From contig JAGUZQ010000084.1 in assembly GCA_020060765.1 (NCBI GenBank), positions 25,924 through 89,923 of the forward strand: a DNA stretch of 64,000 nucleotides, in the 5' to 3' direction. The notes below the pieces were generated by a model. The model was not told the origin of the DNA. It was given only the letters and a program-made list of their open reading frames with translations, and searched no databases. The stretch is from Planctomycetota bacterium (lineage in GTDB: Bacteria > Planctomycetota > SZUA-567). This document shows, in pieces, positions 53,309 to 62,701 of this stretch (position 1 is the first letter of the stretch; the number at the start of each line of letters is the position of its first letter). A program made the position numbers and the translations under genes.

Positions 53309-54627
53309 TGGCGGGTCTCGACCCCAAGTAAAACCACATCGTCCTCGACAATGGTGCCGGTCGACTGTTCCAAGATGCGGCTGGCCATGATATCGGCGAT
53401 ATTGCAGTCAGCTTCGTTCCTGATTCCGTCGGTTTCACGCAGAATCGACAGTATCTTGTCACGGGAAAAATATTGCCCGTCGCCAGCCACACATTTGCTG
53501 ATGCCATCGGTGACAATAAGGAAATACGAATCCTCACCTAGTTGTATTTCTTCCTTATGGATGGCGTAATTGGAAATTACGCCCAGCGGCGCGCCTGACA
53601 CGCTGTGGTAACACTCGATTTTGCGCTGGTTCTTGAGATAGACGGCGGTGTTGCCTGCTTTGTACAGGACAAGCTTTCTGGTAGTCAGATCGATGTCGGC
53701 CAGGCAGATATTGACCATCTGGCTACGGGAGCCGTTTTCGATCAGGGAGGTATTCAGGTTGGATAAAATATCTTCCGGTTTGGTGCCGCGCGCGAGGCCG
53801 CCGCGGATGACAGGAATGAGATTAGCCACGTTCAACGCGCCCTGGAACCCGTAACCAGAACTCTCGCCCACGACCAGCACCGCGCGATTCTGGGGCAGGA
53901 TCAGGCCGTCGTAAAAATCGCCGCGCGGCTGCAGGCTGCGCAGGCAACGCAGGCTGGTGGAAAAGCCGGGAAGTTCCGGGAATTTTCGGGGCAGCACCTT
54001 CCCTTTCAAAGCATGGGCGAATTGCAGATCGCGCTCGACCCTCTCTTTTTCAATCACCGCGCGCACCGGCCCCTCCAGGAAAGCGGAAAGCGCGATCTGG
54101 TTGGCAATCGACAATAGCACCCGCATTTCTTCCTGGTTGAAACGCCGGTAATCCGACATTCTGGCCGCGCATAAAACTCCCAGGGGGATTTCGCGATAAG
54201 TGACGGGGATAAAGACGGCGTGTTCCAGGCTGGGGTCATAGGACGCGAGTTCGTCGTCGCCGCGCAACATCCAATCAGGCAGGCCGCGTCGCGCCGCGTC
54301 GACGAAAGACTCGTTTTCCGCTATCGGGATATCTTGGGTAAAACCGGGGGTAAAACCGACCGAAGCCTGTATTTCCAAGGAAGTGCCGGTTTCGTTGACA
54401 AACAGCACGCACAGCAGCGTGGCGTCCAGCGACTGGGCGCATTCGCGTATAGCCTCATTAAGGACAGTGTCGAAACTCTGACCATTAGAGAGGCGCGAAG
54501 CAATAGCACCCAACGCTTCCCAACTAAGGGCATTGCGACGAAGGTTCTCATTTTCCCGCGAGAGGAAAATCTTTGTGGTTTTTTTGCTCCTTACGGGAGC
54601 GGCCGGTGCGTTATCTTGTTCCTGCAT
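53305..54627 (-). CDS. GAF-SpoIIE (RsbU-type) phosphatase
   Basis: 440 residues. N-terminal region (about 35-190) is a GAF domain and the C-terminal (about 205-435) a PP2C-like SpoIIE phosphatase. Metal-site residues are in PRGDFYDG (Asp237), VTDGI and EDDVVLL. The usual GDVxG motif is GESSG (Glu255 for Asp), which may alter metal affinity. Such proteins dephosphorylate STAS anti-anti-sigma factors; a STAS protein lies at 24379. The gene overlaps yhcC by four bases. Promoter at 54840-54868. Confidence 0.88.
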   Translation of the reverse strand: MQEQDNAPAAPVRSKKTTKIFLSRENENLRRNALSWEALGAIASRLSNGQSFDTVLNEAIRECAQSLDATLLCVLFVNETGTSLEIQASVGFTPGFTQDIPIAENESFVDAARRGLPDWMLRGDDELASYDPSLEHAVFIPVTYREIPLGVLCAARMSDYRRFNQEEMRVLLSIANQIALSAFLEGPVRAVIEKERVERDLQFAHALKGKVLPRKFPELPGFSTSLRCLRSLQPRGDFYDGLILPQNRAVLVVGESSGYGFQGALNVANLIPVIRGGLARGTKPEDILSNLNTSLIENGSRSQMVNICLADIDLTTRKLVLYKAGNTAVYLKNQRKIECYHSVSGAPLGVISNYAIHKEEIQLGEDSYFLIVTDGISKCVAGDGQYFSRDKILSILRETDGIRNEADCNIADIMASRILEQSTGTIVEDDVVLLGVETRQ

Positions 54628-54839
54628 GTATTTTTATCCCTGGAAATCATTGTCCACGGAGACTTACTATTCCTGTGTCGTTAAATCGAATAAATCATTC
54701 CGGATCTTGCTAAAAAAAAGCAATGACGAATGTCTTCCTTAAACAATAATGACAACCCGTTCAAATCCGAGCCACACTAACGTAATCTACCAGTATTCAG
54801 CCCAATGCCCGGTTTTTGGCGCATGAATCTTACTACTAG

Positions 54840-54868
54840 ACTATACTATCAGGTTTTAGCCTTGTCAA
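54840..54868 (-). promoter_or_regulatory. Near-consensus sigma-70 promoter for the phosphatase
   Basis: On the minus strand TTGACA and TATAGT with a 17-base spacer. The leader to the phosphatase start is about 205 bases. The 381-base gap (54628-55008) has no gene I can support. Confidence 0.75.
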
Positions 54869-55008
54869 GCAAACTTAATCCGACTAAGATTGACTCGCGG
54901 GTCGCCAGTGACTTTTTCCGCAAGGGTTTCAGTACGCACACAGCGCCCGAGCTCGCTTCGTTTGCGAAATTTACAGGGACTTTTTTTTGACTGCCCGGAT
55001 TTTCTACC

Positions 55009-55785
55009 ATGAACATACTCCTCACCAACGATGACGGGATAGAAGCCGGGGGGCTGCTGGAGCTGGAGGAAGCGCTGTCTTTTCTCGGCAAAATCACTGT
55101 CGTCGCGCCGCTGCGCAACAACAGCGCCATTGGCCACGCCATCAGCATCCATAATCCGGTCACGGTGCATAAATTCCCTCCCGGCTCCAGCGGCGCGGAT
55201 CGGGTCGCGGTGGACGGCACCCCGGCGGACGCGGTCAAGTTTGCCCTGAAAAATATTTTTCCATCTCCCCCCAACCTGGTTTTCAGCGGCATCAACAGCG
55301 GTCCCAACATCGGACACAATATTTTTTACTCAGGCACTGTCGGCGCGGCGCGCGAGGCAGTCATCCAGGGAATAAGTTCGGTGGCGGTGTCGGTGGACGC
55401 CTATCCTCATCCGGATTTTTCCGCCGCAGCGCATTTCGCGGTCATGGTCGCGAAACTTGCCGGAGAACTCGAACTGGAAAGACAGGCTCAGGGCAAGCCG
55501 CCGTTCTGTCTTAACCTGAACGTGCCTGGCTTGCCACTGGAGCAAATCAAGGGATTGAAACTTACCCGTCACGGCCACAGTGGCTTTGACGAATTTTTTT
55601 TCCAGCGCCGGGGCGCGCCGGAAGACGAATACTGGATAGACGGCAAGATGCAGCTTCGCGACCCCGACGACACTTACGACGGCACGGCTCTGCAGCACGG
55701 CTACGCCACCCTGACGCCGCTGACGATTGACTTGACCGACGCGGAAATGTATAAATCCCTGAAAACAAGGGAGACTCTTTTATGA
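55009..55785 (+). CDS. surE: 5'-nucleotidase SurE
   Basis: 258 residues. MNILLTNDDGIEAGGLLELEEAL gives the SurE metal-site NDDG, followed by VDGTPADAVKFAL and the conserved VFSGINSGPNIGHNIFYSGTVGAA. It dephosphorylates nucleoside monophosphates with broad specificity in stationary phase. The gene overlaps pdxB by four bases (ATGA). No strong ribosome site. Confidence 0.95.
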   Translation: MNILLTNDDGIEAGGLLELEEALSFLGKITVVAPLRNNSAIGHAISIHNPVTVHKFPPGSSGADRVAVDGTPADAVKFALKNIFPSPPNLVFSGINSGPNIGHNIFYSGTVGAAREAVIQGISSVAVSVDAYPHPDFSAAAHFAVMVAKLAGELELERQAQGKPPFCLNLNVPGLPLEQIKGLKLTRHGHSGFDEFFFQRRGAPEDEYWIDGKMQLRDPDDTYDGTALQHGYATLTPLTIDLTDAEMYKSLKTRETLL

Positions 55786-56945
55786 AGACCATAGCTGACG
55801 AAAATATTCCCTACGTGCGCGACGCGTTCGGGCTGCTGGGCAGCGTTCAGACTGTTCCCGCCAAGGCCATTACCCAGGAGACGGTCAAGGATGCCGACTG
55901 CCTGCTGGTCAGGTCGGTGACGAAAGTAAACGAGCAACTGCTTTCCGGCAGCACCGTGAAATACGTGGCCACCGCCACCATCGGCGTCGATCACATCGAC
56001 CAGGCTTATCTTGCTTCGCGCGGCATAATTTTCGCGAGCGCGCCCGGCTCCAATGCCAACAGCGTGGCGGAATGGGTGGTGGCGGCGCTGCTCCGGCTTG
56101 ATCGCGAAGAGGGAATCGGCTTTTCCGGCAAAACCATCGGCATTGTCGGCGTGGGCAATGTCGGCAAAATAGTCGAAGCCAAGGCGCGCGCGCTGGGAAT
56201 GAAAGTCCTGCTGAACGACCCGCCTCGCCAGCGTCGCGAAGGAGCAACTGGCTTTATCCCGTTGCCGGAACTGCTTGCAGCCAGTGATTTCGTCACTACC
56301 CACGTCCCTCTCATCAATGATGGCGAAGACAAGACACTGCGCATGGCTGAAGCGTCTTTTTTCGCACAGATGAAACCGGGGGCGGTCTATCTCAACGCCT
56401 CCCGCGGCAAGGTAGTGGACGAGGCGTCCCTGCTTGCCGCCCTGCGGGACTCGCGCATTGCCGAAGCGGTGCTTGACGTCTGGGAGAATGAACCGGGAAT
56501 ATCTCCCGCGACGCTGGCAAAAGCTTTCATCGGCACGCCGCACATCGCCGGCTATTCCTTCGACGGCAAGGTGGCGGGGACGCGGATGATTTACGCTGCC
56601 GCCTGCGAAGCGTTGGGCGCGGAAATGCCGTGGGATCCGGCGGGGCTGCTGCCGCCACCGGAAGTGCCGCTGATCGAAATCGATGCAACCGGACGCGCGG
56701 ATGAAGACATACTGGCGGAGATCGTCGGTCAGGTGTACGACATCCGCGCCGACGACGCGGCTTTGCGGAAGTTGCTGACCTTGCCTCATGCCGAGCAGGG
56801 AAACTGGTTTACGCGCCTGCGCAAGGAATACCCCCGAAGGCGCGAATTCAGGCACACTGTTGTCAGGCTGGCAAACGCCACCGCCGGTTTGAGGGGGAAA
56901 ATCGCCGGACTCGGTTTTGCGACTACGGAGAAACGCATTGGCTAA
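55782..56945 (+). CDS. pdxB: Erythronate-4-phosphate dehydrogenase
   Basis: 387 residues: N-terminal catalytic domain (MKTIADENIPYVRDAFGLLG), Rossmann NAD-binding domain (GIVGVGNVGKIVEAKARALG), DxxxxH-type active site (HIAGYSFDGKVAGT) and a C-terminal PdxB-specific dimer domain. Second step of the deoxyxylulose-5-phosphate-dependent pyridoxal route, so the cell probably makes vitamin B6 by the PdxA/PdxJ pathway. It overlaps surE by ATGA and its stop overlaps the antiporter gene. Confidence 0.93.
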   Translation: MKTIADENIPYVRDAFGLLGSVQTVPAKAITQETVKDADCLLVRSVTKVNEQLLSGSTVKYVATATIGVDHIDQAYLASRGIIFASAPGSNANSVAEWVVAALLRLDREEGIGFSGKTIGIVGVGNVGKIVEAKARALGMKVLLNDPPRQRREGATGFIPLPELLAASDFVTTHVPLINDGEDKTLRMAEASFFAQMKPGAVYLNASRGKVVDEASLLAALRDSRIAEAVLDVWENEPGISPATLAKAFIGTPHIAGYSFDGKVAGTRMIYAAACEALGAEMPWDPAGLLPPPEVPLIEIDATGRADEDILAEIVGQVYDIRADDAALRKLLTLPHAEQGNWFTRLRKEYPRRREFRHTVVRLANATAGLRGKIAGLGFATTEKRIG

Positions 56946-58809
56946 TCCTCTTGGCGGAGCGGCAATCCATCCGCCCATGCAGATGATGGCGCTGGGGCTG
57001 GTGATTCTGGCCGCGCATCTGGGCGGTAAAGTCTGCCATAAGCTGCGCATGTCGGAAGTGACGGGGCAACTCGTGGGCGGAGCGATGGTGGGGCCTTTCG
57101 CACTGCACCTGCTTCACCTGCTGCCGTCGGGCGACAACTCCTACGATCTGGCGTTGGAATCGTTCCATTTTTTCGTGTTCGTTTTTCTTGGCATGGTCGC
57201 TTTCGGCATCGGCGAGGAGTTGCACCTCAGCCGACTGCGCCAGGTCGGTCGCGCGGCGGTCGTAATCTGCCTGATTCACGTTCTCATTACCTGGGTCGGC
57301 ATCACGTCCCTGTTCTACTTTGGCACGCGGCTGGAAATAATTTCCAGTTTTTCCGCCATGCCGCTGTGGGAGGCGATGCTGATCGGCTCCATCGGCACCG
57401 CTTCCGCACCGGCGGTGACGTTCGTGCTGATGAACCAGCTTTCCGTCGAGGGGCGGCTGCGGCAGATGGTGGGCGGGATCGTGGTGATGGCCGACGTGAT
57501 GGAAGTGCTGCTGTTTTCATTTTTCGTGCAAATGGCGATGCGCGAGGTGCGTCCGGAAAAGTTCAGCGCGGAAAGTTCCTTCCTGCGCCCGATGCTGCAA
57601 GAGACGATTTTTGCGCTGCTTGTTGGCGTGGCTATTTATCTTGCCCTGCGACTCCTGGTGCGGAGACATGCCGCGCATTTCGAGGAAGAGATTACCGTCC
57701 ACCACGAACAAGAAAAACTCTTTCTGCATCGAATTCTGGCCGAGCATCCCTCGCCCTCGGCGGAAATTCTTCTCATTGTGATGGGCACGGTTTCCCTTGG
57801 CTGCGGCTTTGCGTATTCGCAACACTGGCCGTTTCTGATCGCGGCGATTCTGGCGGGGTTCATGGTCGCCAATCTTCATTCGCACGCGATTTTCGACTCG
57901 CTCAAAATTGACAACATTTCACCGGTGATGAACCTGGGCTTTTTCGCGCTGATCGGCGCCAACATCTCTTTCGCCGGGCTGCAATGGGACACGGCTCTGA
58001 TGGCGCTGATGTACGTGGCGATGCGGTTCACCGGAAAATATTGCGGCACGAAACTGGGCTGCCGGTTGATGAAGGAAGACCCCAAGATTTCCGCCTGCCT
58101 GCCCAGCCTGATGCTGCCGCAGGCGGGAGTGGCGGCGGTGGAAGCGGTCTACGTCAGCGACATTCTGCAGAAACCGGAAATCAGCGCCATCATCCTGCCC
58201 GCGATTGTCTTTTTCGAAATCTGCGGGGTGTATATGGTCGACCGCAGCCTCCGGCTCTGGCGCAGCTGGGTCGCCGACGAGGAAAAAGCCTTGCGCGAGG
58301 TTTCCACCCACAGCGGCATCGCCGACGCCGCACGCCTGCTGCACTGTTTCCTGGGAGAAGCTTTTGTCATTCACGACTGCCGCGGCAGAACCAAGTCAGA
58401 AGTCATCGAGTATCTGGTCGACCATGCACGCAAGAAAACCGATCAGCATATCGACCGCTCGCAGGCGCTGCAGGTCATAGGCGAGCGCGAGAAACTGTCC
58501 CCGACCGGATTCGGCAACAATATCGCGATTCCGCATTGCCGTCTGATGGGGCTGGGCAAACCAGTGCTGGTATTGGCGCGGCACGAAACGGGGGTGGTCT
58601 TCGGCGGAGTGGACGAGGAACCGTGCCACCTGATCCTGCTGATTCTGTCGGCAGCGCGTAATCCCGGCGAGCACCTGAAGCTGCTGGCCTCGACCGCTCA
58701 CGTGCTGGGCAACGAGGAAGTGAGAAAAAGGCTGCTGGCCTGCACCAACTCCGCGCAGATGTCGGATCTGATCGGCACTCTCGCCCGGGAAGGAAACACC
58801 GGCGTTTAG
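56938..58809 (+). CDS. Cation:proton antiporter fused to PTS EIIA
   Basis: 623 residues. A CPA2 (KefB/NhaS3-like) membrane domain with about 12 helices (about 15-430) is followed by a cytoplasmic EIIA domain (about 460-620) with active His533 in FGNNIAIPHCRLMG. Fusion suggests that phosphorylation by the PTS-Ntr chain controls transport. I chose TTG at 56938 because CGGAGAAACG lies upstream; this overlaps the pdxB stop by eight bases. The EIIA domain is distinct from the stand-alone PtsN at 23354. Ion specificity is not shown. Confidence 0.88.
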   Translation: MANPLGGAAIHPPMQMMALGLVILAAHLGGKVCHKLRMSEVTGQLVGGAMVGPFALHLLHLLPSGDNSYDLALESFHFFVFVFLGMVAFGIGEELHLSRLRQVGRAAVVICLIHVLITWVGITSLFYFGTRLEIISSFSAMPLWEAMLIGSIGTASAPAVTFVLMNQLSVEGRLRQMVGGIVVMADVMEVLLFSFFVQMAMREVRPEKFSAESSFLRPMLQETIFALLVGVAIYLALRLLVRRHAAHFEEEITVHHEQEKLFLHRILAEHPSPSAEILLIVMGTVSLGCGFAYSQHWPFLIAAILAGFMVANLHSHAIFDSLKIDNISPVMNLGFFALIGANISFAGLQWDTALMALMYVAMRFTGKYCGTKLGCRLMKEDPKISACLPSLMLPQAGVAAVEAVYVSDILQKPEISAIILPAIVFFEICGVYMVDRSLRLWRSWVADEEKALREVSTHSGIADAARLLHCFLGEAFVIHDCRGRTKSEVIEYLVDHARKKTDQHIDRSQALQVIGEREKLSPTGFGNNIAIPHCRLMGLGKPVLVLARHETGVVFGGVDEEPCHLILLILSAARNPGEHLKLLASTAHVLGNEEVRKRLLACTNSAQMSDLIGTLAREGNTGV

Positions 58810-59801
58810 AACAGCGTGTCTGGCGAACGGTCTACCTTGCTTTCCGCGACGCGCGCTCCCTTGTAAAGCTGGGTCTCCAGCATCCACGAACGTTCCGTCC
58901 AGTGGCGATCGTTGTCGGCGTCGTCGTTGATGATGCGGCAGGCGGCGACGGTTTTCGCATCGAGGTTGTCGATGTGGTTCAGGGCGAGCGCCTCGGGAAT
59001 CGCGGGCAGCACCGGCGAACCGTATTCGCGCTTGCCGTGGTGGCTCAGGATCATGTGCATCACCAGATATTTCTTTTCAACGGGAAAATCCTCGATCATA
59101 TCCGCCCGCCGGGACACCATCATCGCGCCGATCACCAGATGCCCGATGAGTTTTCCAACGTCGGTGTAGTCGATGGCGGTGGTCGCCTCCAACTCCTCGA
59201 TCTTGCCGATATCGTGCAGCACCGCCCCCACCAAAAGCAGGTCGCGGTTCAGCGGCACGGTCGCGGTCTGGCAAAAAGCGTCGGCGATACGAACAATGCT
59301 CATGGTGTGCTCCAGCAGCCCGCCGATATAGGCGTGATGATTTTCCTTGGCGGCGGGAGCGCGGGCGAATTTTTCCAGCACCTCCGCCTCGTCGAAAAAT
59401 GAGTGCAACAGCGCCTGATAATCCCCGTCGCGCAGGGACTGAATAATGTTTTCCAATTCCTTTTTCAGCGCCTCCACATCGGCGGTGGTCGTGGCTACAA
59501 ACGAGGAGGCGTCGTATTCCGACTCGTGCGCCAACCGGAGCGCGGAGAGTTTCAATTGCGGGCTGCCGCGATAGGCTTCCACCCCGGCGCGGATTTTGAC
59601 CACGCTGCCGACGGCGAAACTCTGGAACAGATCCCGCGACGCATCCCATAAATTTCCCTGGATCGAGCCGCTCGCGTCGCTCAACACGAGGCGGATATAT
59701 GGCTTGCCCTGACTGGTGGTCATGAGGTTGGCGTCTTTGACGGCGTAAAAGCCTTCGAAAGATGCTCCTTCGCTCAACTCCGCGATTTTCGGCGACGGCA
59801 T
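58806..59801 (-). CDS. YhaM-like 3'-5' exoribonuclease with HD domain
   Basis: 331 residues: N-terminal OB-fold (LSEGASFEGFYAVKDANLMTTSQGKP) and an HD phosphohydrolase domain with GGLLEHTMSIVR and LHDIGKIEE, plus a second His pair in ILSHHGKREYG. It matches YhaM-type RNases that need Mn2+. The 3' end overlaps the antiporter gene by four bases (convergent). Confidence 0.88.
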   Translation of the reverse strand: MPSPKIAELSEGASFEGFYAVKDANLMTTSQGKPYIRLVLSDASGSIQGNLWDASRDLFQSFAVGSVVKIRAGVEAYRGSPQLKLSALRLAHESEYDASSFVATTTADVEALKKELENIIQSLRDGDYQALLHSFFDEAEVLEKFARAPAAKENHHAYIGGLLEHTMSIVRIADAFCQTATVPLNRDLLLVGAVLHDIGKIEELEATTAIDYTDVGKLIGHLVIGAMMVSRRADMIEDFPVEKKYLVMHMILSHHGKREYGSPVLPAIPEALALNHIDNLDAKTVAACRIINDDADNDRHWTERSWMLETQLYKGARVAESKVDRSPDTLF

Positions 59802-59811
59802 GAATTTCCTT

Positions 59812-60921
59812 TCATTTTGTTTTTTCGATTTCCGGCAGCAGGCGCATCATGATGTCGGCGCACTTTTTTATTGTTTCGTTTTCATAAACCTTGGCGGTTC
59901 CCAGGTATTGCCTGGCCTCTTCTCCCTTGTATATGACTATTGATCGCTCGCCGTCGGGATCAATCAGAACCACCTTCACGCGCGGCGAACCATCAACGTC
60001 AGGCAGGCGTGAGATATTGTATATTATTGACGAGTCGCTGTCAAAATTACCGGGATTAATCGTCTCCTCGCTGTCGTTGTCCACCAGCGGCTGGCCGTCC
60101 GCACGTTGCCTGAAGCGCATAGCCTGGGCGAAAAACGGTTGAGCCGCTCCGCCGTAAAAATCGAGAGAAAATTTCCTGTCGGCGTTATCCGCGAATGAAA
60201 CCGTCCAGGCGAATTTCGGTTCGGCGTCTTCCTTGCGGGCGATACCGGTCAACCCGAAACCGGATAAATCCGCGACCGGTTCACTTTTTCCTTTTGCCGC
60301 CGTTGTCTTTGCCGGAAACAACCGATCCAGCTTTTTCGCATTATCGCCCCCCACCGAAAAAGTGAATTCGTCTTTTTCCAAATCGGCCAAAGTCAGGGTA
60401 TAACCGGCGTCGCCAGTTTCGTCGAGAAAACGAAAGGCGCGCGCCAGGCGCGAGCGGGCGAAATTGATATTCGGATTTCCCGCATCCAGATAATACGTGC
60501 GCGGTTCTATCTTCTTTCCCGCGCCGAGGAATTTTGCTATCTCCTCCATAGAATTGTCGGAGATGCCAGACGCCAGATTAGAAAGTTCTCCCAGTCGCTC
60601 AAGTTTTTTCGTTTCGTGCAACTTGTCGGTTTCGTTTTTTTCGGTGATCAGTTTTTTCATCGCTTCACTTCGCGACATGCCGCCGGTGTCATCGGGTTTT
60701 TCCACAGCGAAATCAGCGACGCGCAAGGGAGTTTTTTCAGGAACGCTTTCCAGTAGAAAAGTCGCCGCCTCGTTTTTCGCCCGCGCATAGACCGACCAGA
60801 GATATGCCATTAAAATAGTCGAAGCAAGCGCGACATGCAGCGACAGAGTCATAATCGCCGCCAGCAGGCGGGCGCGCCTGAGCTTGTGTGGAAATATGGT
60901 TCGCGCGTCAAGCCCCTGCAT
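59812..60921 (-). CDS. Uncharacterised single-helix envelope protein
   Basis: 369 residues with a positively charged N terminus (FPHKLRRARLLAA), one hydrophobic helix (about 18-43), and a mostly beta-rich outer region. Short repeats such as YTLTLADLEKDEF look like structural strands. No family recognised. Its stop lies 10 bases from the YhaM gene's start, so they may share a transcript; it probably forms an operon with the gene at 60944. Confidence 0.6.
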   Translation of the reverse strand: MQGLDARTIFPHKLRRARLLAAIMTLSLHVALASTILMAYLWSVYARAKNEAATFLLESVPEKTPLRVADFAVEKPDDTGGMSRSEAMKKLITEKNETDKLHETKKLERLGELSNLASGISDNSMEEIAKFLGAGKKIEPRTYYLDAGNPNINFARSRLARAFRFLDETGDAGYTLTLADLEKDEFTFSVGGDNAKKLDRLFPAKTTAAKGKSEPVADLSGFGLTGIARKEDAEPKFAWTVSFADNADRKFSLDFYGGAAQPFFAQAMRFRQRADGQPLVDNDSEETINPGNFDSDSSIIYNISRLPDVDGSPRVKVVLIDPDGERSIVIYKGEEARQYLGTAKVYENETIKKCADIMMRLLPEIEKTK

Positions 60922-60943
60922 CAGTTACCGCTTTCCGCCGCGC

Positions 60944-62626
60944 CTATCGCGGCAAGAGAGGAAGGCTGTAAATCAACAATTCGCCCGAATCGGTTTCGTC
61001 TGAGCCGGGATTGCCCCACCCCAGCAGCGTGGCATAACTGCCGGGGAGATGTTCCCGGCTGATCGCCTGCACAAACCGCCTCCGCGCGGTTTTGCTTATC
61101 GGCGCGAAATGTCTTTCCAGCTTCGCGAATCCACCAGCGCTTTCCAGCGTCGCGAAACGCGCCCCGCCGTCGGCGATAAACAATTCCGCGTCGCGCAAAA
61201 CAATCCCGATCCGCCCGGTCACACCTAGTTTGTCCTGTTTCCTGGCGCAGACCGCATCAGGGCGCGCCAGCTTTCCGCCGATCGTCCTGCGCGAAAACAG
61301 CAGCGGCATCCCTCGGGCAAATCCATCGCTCAGGCAACTCAGCCTGCCGTCTCCTCCGTTCATCTCCAGCATCAGCGAGATCGACCGCATCTCTCCATGG
61401 GAGTAATGTTGCATGAGAGGCGGCATCCCAGTAAATGCCAGCACTAACTCGCGCCGGTCGGCGAAGGGAACGACGCACCAGAGTTCCTCGTCGCGGGAAA
61501 GATCGACCGCGCCCAACGCTCCGGCCTCGCGTATTCTGGCCTGATAAACCGCTATCTGCTCCGGATGCTCTCGATATTTAAAAACCAGTCCCAAGCCGAT
61601 CGAAACCAGCAGAAATCCGATTGTCGTGAATTGCACCCGCCGCTTTGCGGCAGTCGCAATCAACGCCGTCGTCACGATCAATGCCAGCCATGCCCCCAGA
61701 AAGCGCCAAAGCTTTACCCGTGATATTCGCGGAGGCGGCCAGTCGGAACCAAACGCGTCGTAGCGTTTTTTTGCCAGACGGGAATCGGTCGCGCGCGTGC
61801 GGAAATATTCATTATTCAGCTTATGCCACAACGCCTGCTTACGCAAATTCGCCAGCGAGTTATTCTCATCGCCGCACAGATATACCGCCGTTCCCAAGCC
61901 CAAGTCGCAAGCCGTCAGCACGTCAGCACGCTGATCGACGCCGTATTTCTCCGGCAACACAAACGGTTTCCTGACTGCCTGACGCAAGCCCCGGCCGGTC
62001 ACGGTCGTCTCCAGCATCCGCCACAACCGCGCATCGCACACCAACATCACGCCGCCGCCCAGCAGCCAATCCAGCAGGTTTTCCATTTGTTCCCGGTCTG
62101 GCAACTCTTGCATGACGCGGCTTGGTGCGCCCATGACCAGTAAGTCTGCCCCAGCCAGTCCCGGCAGTTTTTTTGGCAATCTCCTGGAAAGCAATCCTTC
62201 GCATTGCGCGAAAGCGGCAGCAGGTTCGTCGGTGAGATGCAGGAACAACCTCCGTCCGGGCGGAACCGGTGAAAGCGAATTTTCGCTTTCGGGAAAATCG
62301 ATTATCGCGTCGCCGTCAACCGGCAGCAGGGAAAATCGCAACCTGCAGCTATCCTCCGGCAAAATGTAAAAAGAAAACGAATAGCGATAGCCCTCGCCCA
62401 GCAGCATCTCTCCCATGCGGGATACGAATTTTTTTCTTTTCGCTGAAATCACAGCCAGTTCCGGGATATAATTTCCCCGCATCCCGGGCGGAACAACCGC
62501 CTCGACCATGACCTGCACCCACTGTCCCGGCCTGAAATATCTGCCAGTGGTCGGCGTGATGTCAACCTCCCGTTCGCCCGCAAGCGCGACGGTCGAAAGC
62601 AATATCAAGGCGCAAAGTTTCTTCAA
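60944..62626 (-). CDS. Uncharacterised membrane protein with signal peptide
   Basis: 560 residues. Signal peptide (KKLCALILLSTVALAG), an N-terminal beta region, a Rossmann-like section (LLVMGAPSRVMQELPD, VMLVCDARLW) and two membrane helices (about 309-352). It resembles the accessory membrane proteins found with MoxR/BatA operons, but I do not recognise a specific family. I chose TTG at 62626, preceded by AAAGG, because the longer frame crosses the terminator of gyrB at 62644-62677. It lies between gyrB and the envelope protein at 59812. Confidence 0.55.
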   Translation of the reverse strand: MKKLCALILLSTVALAGEREVDITPTTGRYFRPGQWVQVMVEAVVPPGMRGNYIPELAVISAKRKKFVSRMGEMLLGEGYRYSFSFYILPEDSCRLRFSLLPVDGDAIIDFPESENSLSPVPPGRRLFLHLTDEPAAAFAQCEGLLSRRLPKKLPGLAGADLLVMGAPSRVMQELPDREQMENLLDWLLGGGVMLVCDARLWRMLETTVTGRGLRQAVRKPFVLPEKYGVDQRADVLTACDLGLGTAVYLCGDENNSLANLRKQALWHKLNNEYFRTRATDSRLAKKRYDAFGSDWPPPRISRVKLWRFLGAWLALIVTTALIATAAKRRVQFTTIGFLLVSIGLGLVFKYREHPEQIAVYQARIREAGALGAVDLSRDEELWCVVPFADRRELVLAFTGMPPLMQHYSHGEMRSISLMLEMNGGDGRLSCLSDGFARGMPLLFSRRTIGGKLARPDAVCARKQDKLGVTGRIGIVLRDAELFIADGGARFATLESAGGFAKLERHFAPISKTARRRFVQAISREHLPGSYATLLGWGNPGSDETDSGELLIYSLPLLPR

Positions 62627-62643
62627 CCGTAAAACCTTTCGAC

Positions 62644-62677
62644 AAAAAAGGCGCGGCGCGTTTTCGCGCACCGCGCC
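62644..62677 (-). terminator. Intrinsic terminator after gyrB
   Basis: GGCGCGG/CCGCGCC and CGCG/CGCG stems around TTTT (62650-62677), followed on the minus strand by six T. It lies 25 bases beyond the gyrB stop and supports a later start for the downstream gene. Confidence 0.85.
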
Positions 62678-62701
62678 CCGCATACCGATCCGCGCCGCGC
62701 G

